A stretch of DNA of 64,000 nucleotides from AAA044-D11 sp009705075 (GTDB lineage Bacteria > Actinomycetota > Actinomycetes > Nanopelagicales > Nanopelagicaceae): contig OZ254179.1 of NCBI GenBank assembly GCA_965268675.1, forward strand, positions 806,001 to 870,000. The letters run 5' to 3'. Positions 9,388-18,312 of this stretch are shown piece by piece. The position numbers and the translations under genes are program-made. Every line of letters starts with the position of its first letter. The stretch's first letter is position 1. The notes below the pieces were generated by a model. It saw nothing but the letters and a program-made list of their open reading frames with translations. It had not been told where the DNA came from and made no database searches.

Positions 9388-9935
9388 AGGTTAATTCGCC
9401 AATACATAATCTGACCTTCGCCATGTTGCGGTGGAAGCGCTTTCTGTTCTAAGAATTTTCCACCATTGGCTTTTATGACAGCTTGCGATGCGAAGTTTTC
9501 TGGATTAGTTGTGAGTTCCACAAAAGGTAAATCAACTTTTCTAGCTTCTTCTAACATCACTGCGAGAGCTTCTTTGGCGTATCCAAGTCGGCGCTTGTGC
9601 GGAAATATCCAATAACCAATATGTCCTAAACAAGTTGGTGGCAGGTCGGTTGTGCCCGGGCTCCATCGGAAACCTATTCGCCCACAAACTTCGCCATCCC
9701 ACATATGTCTAACAATGCTTGGAAGTCTTTTAACAAAAGTGCCATCTGGCATTTCGATATCGCCACCGAGACCTAGCGGGTCATCTTGATCTCGAATAAA
9801 TTTTGCTGAGTCCTCGACCGCTTCCTTGTAGAGCTTATCTACATCCATTTGCAACATATCTGCATCAGTAAGCACTGACTTCATTGCAGCAAGGAATTCA
9901 GGGAGATGCTTCTCCTCTAGTCGAATTAACTCCAT
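9384..9935 (-). CDS. GNAT family N-acetyltransferase
   Basis: 183 residues. The GNAT core includes LGHIGYWIFPHKRRLGYAKEAL, where the HKRRLGYA loop binds the acetyl-CoA pyrophosphate, and the FASQAVIKANGGKF helix. The pattern resembles the RimJ/RimL-like and YjdJ-type subfamily acting on amino groups. It lies 17 bases downstream of mmsA on the same strand and interlocks its stop with the convergent exporter gene (shared CTAA). Co-transcription with mmsA is likely. The substrate is unknown. Confidence 0.85.
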   Translation of the reverse strand: MELIRLEEKHLPEFLAAMKSVLTDADMLQMDVDKLYKEAVEDSAKFIRDQDDPLGLGGDIEMPDGTFVKRLPSIVRHMWDGEVCGRIGFRWSPGTTDLPPTCLGHIGYWIFPHKRRLGYAKEALAVMLEEARKVDLPFVELTTNPENFASQAVIKANGGKFLEQKALPPQHGEGQIMYWRINL

Positions 9936-9939
9936 AGCG

Positions 9940-9961
9940 AACTAGCTATTAACTAGCTATT
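9940..9961. repeat. Tandem 11-base duplication across the mmsA stop
   Basis: Two perfect adjacent copies of AACTAGCTATT (9940-9950 and 9951-9961). The second copy contains the mmsA stop codon, so the duplication sits in the last codons and 3' flank. It looks like a simple slippage or duplication event. Confidence 0.8.
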
Positions 9962-11437
9962 TTGAGGGAAGCCTAAGTTGATTCCACCGTGGCTTGGATC
10001 CAACCAACGGCTAGTAACAACTTTGCCACGAGTGAAGAAATGCACGCCTTCAGTTCCGTGGGCGTGGGTATCTCCAAATAGTGAGTTCTTCCAACCACCG
10101 AATGAGAAGTAAGCCATTGGTACTGGGATTGGAACATTTATTCCAACCATTCCAACTTCAACTTCATTCTGGAATCTACGACCTGCGCCACCATCGTTAG
10201 TGAAAATTGCAGTTCCATTTCCGTATGGATGGCTATTTACAAGAGCGAGTGCTTCATCGTAAGTACCAACACGGAGGACGCTTAGAACTGGTCCGAAAAT
10301 TTCTTCCTTATAGATACTCATTTCCGGAGTTACGTTGTCAAAAAGTGTTGGTCCGAGGAAGAAACCTTCGCCATCAACCTTTACCTTGCGACCATCTTCA
10401 ACAAGTGTGGCTCCAGCTTTTTCGCCTGCTTCAATAAAAGATGCAACCTTGTCACGGTGAACTTTTGTAACGAGTGGGCCCATATCTGATCCTTGGGTTC
10501 CATCTCCGGTTTTGATATTTGCCATTCGAGATTTGATGCGCGCAACTAGTGCGCTTGCAATCGGTTCGACAGCAACGATTGCTGAAATAGCCATGCAACG
10601 TTCGCCAGCTGATCCGAATCCAGCATTAATCGCAGCATCTGCCGCGAGTTCAAGATCTGCATCAGGAAGAACGACCATATGGTTCTTGGCACCACCAAGT
10701 GCTTGTACGCGCTTTCCGGCTTTTGTACCGGTTTCATAAACATACTTTGCAATTGGAGTAGAACCTACAAATGAAACTGACTTAATTCCTGGATGAGTTA
10801 GCAACGCGTCAACAGATTCCTTATCACCATGAACAACGTTGAATACGCCATCAGGTAGGCCAGCATCTTTCCAGAGCTGGGCAATCAACATGATCGCACT
10901 TGGATCTTTCTCCGAAGGCTTCACGATTACAGTGTTTCCGCAGGCGATTGCAATTGGGAAGAACCACATTGGAACCATCGCAGGGAAATTGAATGGCGAG
11001 ATGATTGCAACTGGGCCGAGAGGTTGGCGAATTGAATAAACATCTACGCCAGTTGAGACTTCTTCGGAGAATCCACCTTTAAGTAGATGCGGAATACCGC
11101 AGGCAAATTCAACAACTTCAAGCCCGCGAGTGACCTCACCCGCAGCATCACTTAAAACTTTTCCATGTTCTGCGGTGATGAGGGCCGCAATTTTCTCTTT
11201 GTTCTGCAAAATCAATTCACGGAATGCAAATAAAACTTGGGTGCGCTTTGTTAGCGAACTGTGTCGCCATTCAGTAAATGCTTCGGTAGCCACATTGACT
11301 GCCCGGTCTACAGTTGCCGAGTTTGCTAGCGCCACATTGCCTGAGACTTTTCCAGTCGCGGGGTTGAAAACTTCACTAGTTCGCTCTGCTTTTTGAGTGT
11401 CTAGGGCGCCACCTATCCAATGTGTTATCTGATTCAT
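9953..11437 (-). CDS. mmsA: CoA-acylating methylmalonate-semialdehyde dehydrogenase
   Basis: 494 residues, the usual length. Oxidises methylmalonate or malonate semialdehyde with NAD+ and CoA to propionyl-CoA or acetyl-CoA plus CO2. It has the ALDH fold with SPFNFP (Asn about 150), the catalytic Cys about 281 in GSAGERCM, and LGGAKNH in place of the usual ELGGK general-base motif, which distinguishes MMSDH from other ALDHs. The C-terminal FSFGGWKNSLFGD motif also matches. TAGATT stands six bases before the ATG. It is divergent from a class III aminotransferase, a pairing typical of valine, thymine or beta-alanine catabolism. Cytoplasmic tetramer in known homologues. Confidence 0.93.
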   Translation of the reverse strand: MNQITHWIGGALDTQKAERTSEVFNPATGKVSGNVALANSATVDRAVNVATEAFTEWRHSSLTKRTQVLFAFRELILQNKEKIAALITAEHGKVLSDAAGEVTRGLEVVEFACGIPHLLKGGFSEEVSTGVDVYSIRQPLGPVAIISPFNFPAMVPMWFFPIAIACGNTVIVKPSEKDPSAIMLIAQLWKDAGLPDGVFNVVHGDKESVDALLTHPGIKSVSFVGSTPIAKYVYETGTKAGKRVQALGGAKNHMVVLPDADLELAADAAINAGFGSAGERCMAISAIVAVEPIASALVARIKSRMANIKTGDGTQGSDMGPLVTKVHRDKVASFIEAGEKAGATLVEDGRKVKVDGEGFFLGPTLFDNVTPEMSIYKEEIFGPVLSVLRVGTYDEALALVNSHPYGNGTAIFTNDGGAGRRFQNEVEVGMVGINVPIPVPMAYFSFGGWKNSLFGDTHAHGTEGVHFFTRGKVVTSRWLDPSHGGINLGFPQNS

Positions 11438-11482
11438 GGCTGCAATCTACGCCAGGGGAATATGATGACGCCAATTACTTTA

Positions 11483-11496
11483 GACACGAAGGTGTC
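11483..11496. promoter_or_regulatory. Palindrome between divergent mmsA and aminotransferase genes
   Basis: GACAC-N4-GTGTC forms a perfect 5-bp dyad in the 88-base gap between the mmsA start (11437) and the aminotransferase start (11526). Its central position suggests an operator for a dimeric regulator (GntR-like spacing), but no regulator gene is adjacent. Inference from symmetry only. Confidence 0.4.
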
Positions 11497-11525
11497 CAAA
11501 CCGTCCAATCGCAAGGGGCCTACGC

Positions 11526-12869
11526 ATGAGTGAAGGAAATAAGACCAACGCGCAAGTCAGCGCCGCGGACCATGAATTTGTTTTCCACTCTTGGTCAGCA
11601 CAAGGTGCTATCTCCCCCATTCCTGTCGCACGAAGTTCGGGGTCGAGATTTTGGGATCACGATGGAAAAGAATTTTTGGATTTCTCTTCACAACTTGTCT
11701 TCACGAATATCGGCCACCAGCATCCAAAAGTTGTCGAAGCTATTCAAAAGCAAGCCGGAATACTTACTGCCCTAGCGCCTCAACATGCGAGTGATGTTAG
11801 AAACGAAGCGGCACAGCGGATTGTTGAATTAGCGGGCGACAAATTTGCAAAGGTCTTCTTCACAAATGGTGGCGCGGATGCAATCGAAAATGCGATTCGT
11901 ATGAGTCGTATCCATACTAGAAAACATAAAGTGCTATCAACCTATCGCTCATATCATGGAAATACTGGTGCTGCGATAAATGCAACCGGGGATCCGCGTA
12001 GATTCCCAAATGAATTCGCATTTGGACATGTTCATTTCTGGGGACCTTATCTTTATCGGACTGCTTTCTGGGCAACAAGCGAAGCAGAAGAATGTGCTCG
12101 CGCACTAGAACATCTCGAACAAACAATTATCTTTGAAGGTCCACACACAATTGCGGCAATACTCATTGAATCAGTTCCTGGAACTGCTGGAGTTCTAATT
12201 CCGCCAGTTGGTTATCTTGAAGGCGTACGTGCACTCTGCGATAAATACAAGATTATGTGGATTGCCGATGAAGTGATGTCTGGTTTCGGCCGAACCGGAA
12301 AATGGTTTGCATTCCAGAGCACAAAGGTAGTTCCAGATTTGATTACCTTCGCTAAGGGAGTTACATCTGGATACGTTCCGCTTGGTGGCGTTGTAATAAG
12401 CGGCGATATTTCCAAGACATTCGATGAGCAGGTATTTCCTGGTGGCCTTACTTACATGGGACATCCACTTGCAGCTGCCACAGCGGTTGCAACAATTGAT
12501 GTGATGAAGGAAGAGAAGATGTTGGAGAATGCCACAGAGATTGGCGCCGAAATCTTCGCGCCTGGCTTGGCCGAACTAGCAAAGAAGCACAAGGCTATTG
12601 GAGATATTAGAGGCGCTGGCGTCTTCTGGGGTATCGATTTAGTAAGTGATCGCAAGACGCATGCACCACTTGCTCCATACGGTGGTTCTAGTCCAGCAAT
12701 GAATGAACTGGTTGCGGCATGTAAGGCTAATGGGATGATGCCATTTACTAACTTCAATCGAATTCATCTCTGTCCACCATGCAATATCTCAAGAGACGAT
12801 GCGAAATTGGGTCTGGAGATATTGGATAAATCTCTAGGCGAGATTGCAAAGCACTACACCGGTGAGTAA
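11526..12869 (+). CDS. Class III (omega) aminotransferase, beta-alanine/taurine-type
   Basis: 447 residues, PLP enzyme of the ornithine/GABA aminotransferase class. The PLP lysine is about K277 in LITFAKGVTSGYVP, the cofactor Asp is about D248 in IADEV, and the N-terminal HSWSAQG segment resembles taurine- and beta-alanine-pyruvate aminotransferases. The start ATG has AGGGG seven bases upstream. It is divergent from mmsA, which would consume malonate or methylmalonate semialdehyde made by transaminating beta-alanine or 3-aminoisobutyrate. It overlaps the following amidinohydrolase gene by 8 bases. The exact amino donor is not provable from sequence. Confidence 0.85.
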   Translation: MSEGNKTNAQVSAADHEFVFHSWSAQGAISPIPVARSSGSRFWDHDGKEFLDFSSQLVFTNIGHQHPKVVEAIQKQAGILTALAPQHASDVRNEAAQRIVELAGDKFAKVFFTNGGADAIENAIRMSRIHTRKHKVLSTYRSYHGNTGAAINATGDPRRFPNEFAFGHVHFWGPYLYRTAFWATSEAEECARALEHLEQTIIFEGPHTIAAILIESVPGTAGVLIPPVGYLEGVRALCDKYKIMWIADEVMSGFGRTGKWFAFQSTKVVPDLITFAKGVTSGYVPLGGVVISGDISKTFDEQVFPGGLTYMGHPLAAATAVATIDVMKEEKMLENATEIGAEIFAPGLAELAKKHKAIGDIRGAGVFWGIDLVSDRKTHAPLAPYGGSSPAMNELVAACKANGMMPFTNFNRIHLCPPCNISRDDAKLGLEILDKSLGEIAKHYTGE

Positions 12870-13722
12870 TTCGAATTGGGGAACGCCAGATATGGTCTCC
12901 CCACTTTCAAGAGTGTTAGTGCGAACACCAACAAAAGTTGGAAAGTTTGTTGAAGAAGGATTTTGGCGGGCGCCGGATACTGACGCACTAATCGAAGAAC
13001 ATAAATCATTTACGCAACTTCTGGAATCTTTGGGCACAGTTGTCGATGTGGCTGAAAGCATCGACGGGCTAGTTGATTCGGTATATATGCATGATCCAAT
13101 GATCATGACACCGCATGGCGCAATCTTGCTTCGAATGGCTAAACCGGTTCGCAGTGAAGAACCTACGCATTTTCGGAAAACTCTAGAGAACCTTGGGGTT
13201 CCAATCCTTGGTGAATTGAGTGCACCTGCATTTGCAGATGGTGGAGACAAAGTTTGGCTCGATGATAAAACTCTTTTAATCGGCCACGGGTATCGCACAA
13301 ACCAAGAAGGTATCGATCAAATTCGTGCGCTACTTGCCCCACTTGGCGTAGATGTATTTTCTTTTGATCTCCCGCATTACGAGGGACCAGGTGCGGTTTT
13401 GCATTTAATGAGCGTTCTATCTCCAATCTCCTATGACAGAGCAGTTGTGTATGAACCGCTCGCTCCCGTTCGTTTGTTGGAATTTCTTAAGAGCCGCAAC
13501 ATCACTTGGTTTACAGTCAGCGAGAAAGAGATGCTTACTCAAGGAAGTAACATCTTGGCAGTAGCACCAAACGTTGTAGTACTCGCAGCAGGAAATCCAG
13601 AGATTGAAAGCAAGTTGCGCGATGCAGGAATTGAAGTGCATTTATTTGCTGGTGAAAATGTTGCAGTCAAAGGTGATGGCGGACCTACTTGTTTAACAGC
13701 GCCGTTACTGCGCTCTAGGTAA
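12862..13722 (+). CDS. DDAH-like amidinohydrolase (arginine deiminase superfamily)
   Basis: 286 residues, a pentein-fold guanidino-group-modifying enzyme similar to dimethylarginine dimethylaminohydrolase. Visible catalytic features are MHDP (Asp about 78), FADGGD near 125-129, His about 181 in AVLHLMSVLS and the nucleophilic Cys about 277 in GGPTCLTAPL. Known members hydrolyse methylated arginines to citrulline and methylamines, or act on other guanidino compounds. I choose GTG 12862, overlapping the aminotransferase end; a TTG at 12844 is an alternative. The coupling to an aminotransferase and MMSDH suggests catabolism of a guanidino or ureido compound. The substrate is inferred, not shown. 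Confidence 0.8.
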   Translation: MSNSNWGTPDMVSPLSRVLVRTPTKVGKFVEEGFWRAPDTDALIEEHKSFTQLLESLGTVVDVAESIDGLVDSVYMHDPMIMTPHGAILLRMAKPVRSEEPTHFRKTLENLGVPILGELSAPAFADGGDKVWLDDKTLLIGHGYRTNQEGIDQIRALLAPLGVDVFSFDLPHYEGPGAVLHLMSVLSPISYDRAVVYEPLAPVRLLEFLKSRNITWFTVSEKEMLTQGSNILAVAPNVVVLAAGNPEIESKLRDAGIEVHLFAGENVAVKGDGGPTCLTAPLLRSR

Positions 13723-13797
13723 TTACCAGTATCTCTGTTGAGTGCCACCTCTCCATAAAAAGAATTGTGCTCTGATTCGCACATTTAGACTTGCCAC

Positions 13798-15228
13798 ATG
13801 CTTGATGCTGAACTCCTCCCGCTGCCCGATGTAATTCAAGGTGGGATGGGTATAGCAGTTTCAACTTGGCAACTTGCCAGAGAAGTTTCAAAAAGTGGCG
13901 GCTTGGGAGTAGTTTCAGCGACCGCGATTGATTCAGTAATCGCTCGAAGATTGCAGGATGGCGATATAGCGGGCGATATTCGACGGGCCTTTTCCCACTT
14001 TCCGAACCCCGAAATTGCTACTGAAATTCTTAATTTTTATTTCAATGAGCGCGGCCGAACACCCGGAGCTCCATATCTAGATGTACCAAAGTTAAGCGTG
14101 AAACCATCAAAACTCACAAATAATCTACTTGCAATAAGCGCTTTCACTGAAGTCTGGTTGGCGAAAGAGAACAACTCTGGGTCAGTTGGGATAAATCTCC
14201 TTGAGAAAATCCAACTTGCAACGCCAGCAACGCTTTATGGCGCGATGCTAGCCGATGTTGATTTTGTATTAATGGGCGCTGGAATTCCTAGCGAAATTCC
14301 ACAAATTTTGCGCGATCTAGCCGGCGGTCTCAAAGTTAAACTAGCCATTGATGTAATTGGTGAGAAAAACAAGCACTTCTTAACTTTTGATCCTAAAACT
14401 CTTTTACCAAATGCTCAACTTCTAAAAAAACCAAAATTCTTAGCGATCATTTCATCACACGCTTTAGCCGCCTATCTTGCTAAAGACGAGAAGACTCGAC
14501 CAGATGGGTTCATTGTTGAAGGCCCATCGGCCGGCGGTCACAACGCTCCCCCGCGTAGCAAAGATTCGGTCGGTTCTGATGGCCAGAGTAAATTCTCTGA
14601 GTTAGATGATGCAGATTTAGCAAAAGTAGCAAAGACTGGACTGCCTTTTTGGTTGGCTGGTGGATATGGGAGTTCTGATAATTTAACAAAGGCTAAAGCA
14701 CTTGGGGCTGTTGGAATTCAAGTTGGTTCACTTTTTGCTCTCTCAGATGAATCTGGATTCACAAGAGCAATCAAAGATGAAATTTTGGGGAAACTTGCAA
14801 GTGAAACCATGAATGTGACAACAGATGCCTTCGCATCACCAACTGGTTTCCCATTTAAAATTGTTGAAATAAATGGGACGCTCTCAGATGAAAGCGCTTT
14901 TGATGCGCGTAGCCGAAATTGTGACCTCGGTTATCTACGCGTTCCATTCGAGAGAGCTCAAGGTGGAATCGGATATCGGTGCCCTGCTGAACCTACGAGA
15001 ACTTTTGAATTCAAAGGTGGCACCGGTGTACATAATGAACGCTCCAAATGTCTTTGTAATGCCCTTATGGCCGATATCGGGCTTGGTCAATTGCGAGCAG
15101 ATGGCACAACCGAATTGCCAATTGTAACTTTTGGTTCAGATCTGGCGGGAGCCACAGAACTCACGAAAACTCATCCGACTGGGTGGAAAGCTAGCGAAGT
15201 TTTGGAATTTCTTCATAAAACAAATTAA
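13798..15228 (+). CDS. Nitronate monooxygenase / PfaD-like flavin TIM-barrel protein
   Basis: 476 residues. The N-terminal VIQGGMGIAVSTWQLAREVS and GGLGVVSA strands are the FMN-binding barrel of nitronate monooxygenases. GFIVEGPSAGGHNAPPR and ALGAVGIQVGSLFAL bind the FMN phosphate. The length and the C-terminal cysteine motif KCLCNALMADIGLGQ resemble the PfaD-like branch, whose members act as enoyl reductases in polyunsaturated-lipid synthases, rather than the short 2-nitropropane dioxygenases. No PUFA synthase is in the window, so its role here is unknown. TAGACT lies six bases before ATG 13798. Monocistronic or first in a run with tdk (29-base gap). Confidence 0.78.
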   Translation: MLDAELLPLPDVIQGGMGIAVSTWQLAREVSKSGGLGVVSATAIDSVIARRLQDGDIAGDIRRAFSHFPNPEIATEILNFYFNERGRTPGAPYLDVPKLSVKPSKLTNNLLAISAFTEVWLAKENNSGSVGINLLEKIQLATPATLYGAMLADVDFVLMGAGIPSEIPQILRDLAGGLKVKLAIDVIGEKNKHFLTFDPKTLLPNAQLLKKPKFLAIISSHALAAYLAKDEKTRPDGFIVEGPSAGGHNAPPRSKDSVGSDGQSKFSELDDADLAKVAKTGLPFWLAGGYGSSDNLTKAKALGAVGIQVGSLFALSDESGFTRAIKDEILGKLASETMNVTTDAFASPTGFPFKIVEINGTLSDESAFDARSRNCDLGYLRVPFERAQGGIGYRCPAEPTRTFEFKGGTGVHNERSKCLCNALMADIGLGQLRADGTTELPIVTFGSDLAGATELTKTHPTGWKASEVLEFLHKTN

Positions 15229-15257
15229 TTCCACTGCAGATATGACAAACTGCCGCC

Positions 15258-15872
15258 ATGGCTCAACTTATTTATTACTGCGGAACTATGGACAGCGGAA
15301 AATCGACACTGGCACTACAGACGGCCCACAACTACGAAAGTCGCGGTCGTCACGGATTGGTCTTCACGAACCAAGACCGTGCTGGTACCGGAATTATCTC
15401 CTCCAGATTAGGTTTGCAGAGCCCTGCTATTGAAGTCGGCAGTGGGATGGATATTTTTACCTTTGTTGAAAACCATCAGAAGGCGAAAGGCCCGTTAGAT
15501 TATTTGATTTTTGATGAGGCTCAATTTTATGAGAGTGAGCAGATTGATCAGATCGCGCGAATCGTTGATATTTTGGGCGTAGATGTCTTCGCCTTTGGAA
15601 TCTTGAGTGACTTTAGAACTTCACTCTTTCCCGGATCAATGCGCTTAGTCGAATTGGCAGATCGGGTTAATCCACTTCAAGTTGAAGCTCTCTGTTGGTG
15701 TGGCGTTCGAGCGACACACAATGCACGTATCGTCGGAGGGCAGATGACCCGCGAAGGTGATCAATTACTTCCAGGTGATACCGCCCCAGATGCCGAAGTT
15801 TTATATGAAGTTTTGTGTCGTAAGCACCATATGGCAAATATGAGTTCAAAAGAGCAAGAGAAGAAGCGTTAG
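15258..15872 (+). CDS. tdk: Thymidine kinase
   Basis: 204 residues, type II TK. It phosphorylates thymidine (and deoxyuridine) with ATP. The P-loop GTMDSGKS is at residues 9-16, LIFDEAQF holds the catalytic Glu, and the zinc-binding cysteines include CWCG and the C-terminal CRKHH. The start is ATG 15258, with Met followed directly by the first beta strand as in the family. It is followed after 8 bases by purine nucleoside phosphorylase, opening a three-gene plus-strand salvage operon. Feedback control by dTTP is known for the family. Confidence 0.94.
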   Translation: MAQLIYYCGTMDSGKSTLALQTAHNYESRGRHGLVFTNQDRAGTGIISSRLGLQSPAIEVGSGMDIFTFVENHQKAKGPLDYLIFDEAQFYESEQIDQIARIVDILGVDVFAFGILSDFRTSLFPGSMRLVELADRVNPLQVEALCWCGVRATHNARIVGGQMTREGDQLLPGDTAPDAEVLYEVLCRKHHMANMSSKEQEKKR

Positions 15873-15880
15873 GGAGACAC

Positions 15881-16699
15881 ATGAGCGATTTGTATTCTGA
15901 TCCAATTGGAACTTCAGTGCTTGCTGCTGCAAAAATTGCGGAACTGACCGGAAAACCAAAACACGATGTTGCACTTGTAATGGGATCGGGTTGGATGCCA
16001 GCCACAGATGCACTTGGAACGCCAACACATGAGTTTCCTGTAACAGATGTTCCGGGATTTCCCCCACCAACAGTTGTTGGACATGGTGGCTTAATTCGTT
16101 CTTACGAAATTGATGGCGCAAATGGAAAATTGCAAGCCCTAGTCTTTCTTGGCCGTACTCATCTGTATGAAGGCAAGGGTCTGGAACCAGTTGTTCACGG
16201 AGTTCGCACTGCGGTAAAAGCTGGGTGCAAAGTAGTTGTTTTAACTAATGCCTGCGGTGGAATCAATCGAGATTACAAAGTTGGGCAACCTGTCTTAATT
16301 CGCGATCACATCTCCATGACGGCAACCAGCCCGCTAATCGGCGCCGACTTTGTTGACTTAACTGATCTGTACAGCAAGCGAATTCGAGAATTGGTTAAGA
16401 AGGAAGACCCATCACTGTCAGAGGGCGTTTACGTTCATTGGCGCGGACCGGCATATGAAACCCCTGCAGAAATAAATATGTTGAAAACTGTTGGCGCCGA
16501 TCTAGTTGGCATGTCTACCGTTCCAGAGGCAATCGCTGCTCATGCACTTGGTGCCGAAATACTTGGCATCTCATTAGTAACAAATGCTGCTGCGGGAGTT
16601 ACTGGTGAAAAACTTAGCCATACCGAAGTTATGGAGGCCGGCAAAGCTGCTGCCGGACGAATGGGCGAGCTGCTTGCGAAAGTATTAAAACAACTGTGA
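15881..16699 (+). CDS. punA: Purine nucleoside phosphorylase
   Basis: 272 residues, trimeric PNP type (inosine/guanosine-preferring). It cleaves purine (deoxy)nucleosides with phosphate to base plus (deoxy)ribose-1-phosphate. Markers are ALVMGSGW (phosphate loop), VFLGRTHLYEG, the conserved LTNACGGINRDYKVG, RGPAYETPAEI and GMSTVPEAIAA, with Asn in LVTNAAAG contacting the purine. A good ribosome-binding site AGGGAG precedes ATG 15881. It overlaps the following sugar-phosphate mutase by 4 bases (GTGA), consistent with passing ribose-1-phosphate to that enzyme. Confidence 0.95.
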   Translation: MSDLYSDPIGTSVLAAAKIAELTGKPKHDVALVMGSGWMPATDALGTPTHEFPVTDVPGFPPPTVVGHGGLIRSYEIDGANGKLQALVFLGRTHLYEGKGLEPVVHGVRTAVKAGCKVVVLTNACGGINRDYKVGQPVLIRDHISMTATSPLIGADFVDLTDLYSKRIRELVKKEDPSLSEGVYVHWRGPAYETPAEINMLKTVGADLVGMSTVPEAIAAHALGAEILGISLVTNAAAGVTGEKLSHTEVMEAGKAAAGRMGELLAKVLKQL

Positions 16700-18312
16700 T
16701 CGACGAGCAGTTCCGATTAGAAATTCTTGATTGGATAGCAAAGGATCCAGATCCAAAGCCAGCAGATGTTTTGCGTAAGTGGTTGAGTGATGAGAACGAA
16801 GCCGAGTTACGAAAATCATTTAGTGGATTTCTGGAGTTCGGTACCGCAGGCTTGCGCGGACCAGTACGTCCGGGACCATCGGGAATGAATCGTGCAGTTG
16901 TCGGTCGGACTGCTGCGGGGATTGCTGCATTCATGAAATCGCGCGGGCTATCAAAGGTTGTAATTGGCAGAGATGCTAGGCATGGGTCTCGCGAATTCAT
17001 GGAAGAGAGCGCCGAAATATTCGCAGGTGCTGGAATGGAAGTACATCTTCTCCCCCGAGAATTACCAACACCAGTTCTAGCTTTCGCAGTAAAAGCGCTG
17101 AATATGGATTGTGGCGTAATGATTACCGCAAGCCATAACCCAGCAATTGATAATGGATACAAGGTCTATTTCGGAAATGTGCTTGATGGAATCGACTATC
17201 AGGGTAGCCAAATAATTTCACCAGCCGATAAAGAGATTGCCTTAAAAATAGCTTCGGTCCAACTTCCAAGTCCGCGTAGTTCCAGCTCGACCGCAGTAAG
17301 TGAAGATGTAATTGACCAATACATTTCTTCCGTAACAGCGGCAATTGAACAGTCAGCATCTCAAAAAATTATCTACACCGCTATGCATGGCGTCGGAACG
17401 CAGACGTTACGCGCAGTTTTTGAGAAGGCTAATTTTGGAGCTCCCATTCTTGTTAAAGAGCAAGCAAACCCTGATCCAGATTTTCCTACCGTTGTATTTC
17501 CTAACCCTGAAGAACGCGGCGCTCTAGATTTAGCACTTGCGTTAGCAACAAAAGAGGGCGCAGATCTTGTCATCGCAAATGATCCAGATGCTGATCGATG
17601 TGCAGTTGCCGCAAAAGATTTATCAGGTGTCTGGCGAACTTTGCGTGGCGACGAATTGGGTACCTTGCTCGGACATTACATCTCCAAGAATTCAGAGTTA
17701 AAAGGTAGGACCTTTGCAACGACCATAGTTTCCTCTAGCGCTCTGAGCAAGATCGCCGCAAAGGCCGGCGTTGATTTCGTGGAAACGCTAACGGGATTTA
17801 AATGGATATCTAAGGTCCCCAATTTAGCTTTCGGATATGAAGAGGCGATCGGATACTGCGTGAATCCTCAAGCAGTCAATGACAAAGATGGAATCTCTGC
17901 AGCGCTAAAGATAGCCGCAATAAATTCAGAGTTAATTGCCAAAGGTTCGAACATTTTTAAGTACCTGGAAGAAATCTGGGATGAGATCGGATATCACCGT
18001 ACTGAACAACTTGCGATTCGAGTGAGTGACCTAACAATTATCAAAAAAATCCTAAGTTACCTAGCCGAGAATCCACCAGTCACAATTGCTGGAAGAGCTG
18101 TGACATCTTTCGAGGATTTAATGGCGACCAGGCTTCCGACCGAAGGTTTTCGCATTCGCTGTGGCGAAAAGATCCGCGTGATAATTCGTCCAAGCGGGAC
18201 CGAGCCAAAATTAAAGACTTATATCGAAGTTGTTGACCAAGCCGAAGTTGCGGATTCCTTAGTTAAAGAAATTGCTGCAGAATTTGCCGCGTTATTCGCT
18301 CGCTATTGCTAA
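16696..18312 (+). CDS. Alpha-D-phosphohexomutase family enzyme (phosphopentomutase/PGM2-like)
   Basis: 538 residues. The phosphoserine is about S146 in TASHNP, the Mg-binding loop is DPDADRC, the sugar-binding loop is GYEEAIGYC, and the phosphate loop is RPSGTEPKLKTY. The long form with FGTAGLRG at the N-terminus is the PMM/PGM2 branch, whose members interconvert ribose-1-P and ribose-5-P and/or glucose-1-P and glucose-6-P. GTG 16696 overlaps punA's stop, so ribose-1-phosphate from nucleosides is the most likely substrate. The 3' end overlaps the convergent add gene by 21 bases. Annotation as phosphomannomutase is an alternative. Confidence 0.85.
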   Translation: MIDEQFRLEILDWIAKDPDPKPADVLRKWLSDENEAELRKSFSGFLEFGTAGLRGPVRPGPSGMNRAVVGRTAAGIAAFMKSRGLSKVVIGRDARHGSREFMEESAEIFAGAGMEVHLLPRELPTPVLAFAVKALNMDCGVMITASHNPAIDNGYKVYFGNVLDGIDYQGSQIISPADKEIALKIASVQLPSPRSSSSTAVSEDVIDQYISSVTAAIEQSASQKIIYTAMHGVGTQTLRAVFEKANFGAPILVKEQANPDPDFPTVVFPNPEERGALDLALALATKEGADLVIANDPDADRCAVAAKDLSGVWRTLRGDELGTLLGHYISKNSELKGRTFATTIVSSSALSKIAAKAGVDFVETLTGFKWISKVPNLAFGYEEAIGYCVNPQAVNDKDGISAALKIAAINSELIAKGSNIFKYLEEIWDEIGYHRTEQLAIRVSDLTIIKKILSYLAENPPVTIAGRAVTSFEDLMATRLPTEGFRIRCGEKIRVIIRPSGTEPKLKTYIEVVDQAEVADSLVKEIAAEFAALFARYC

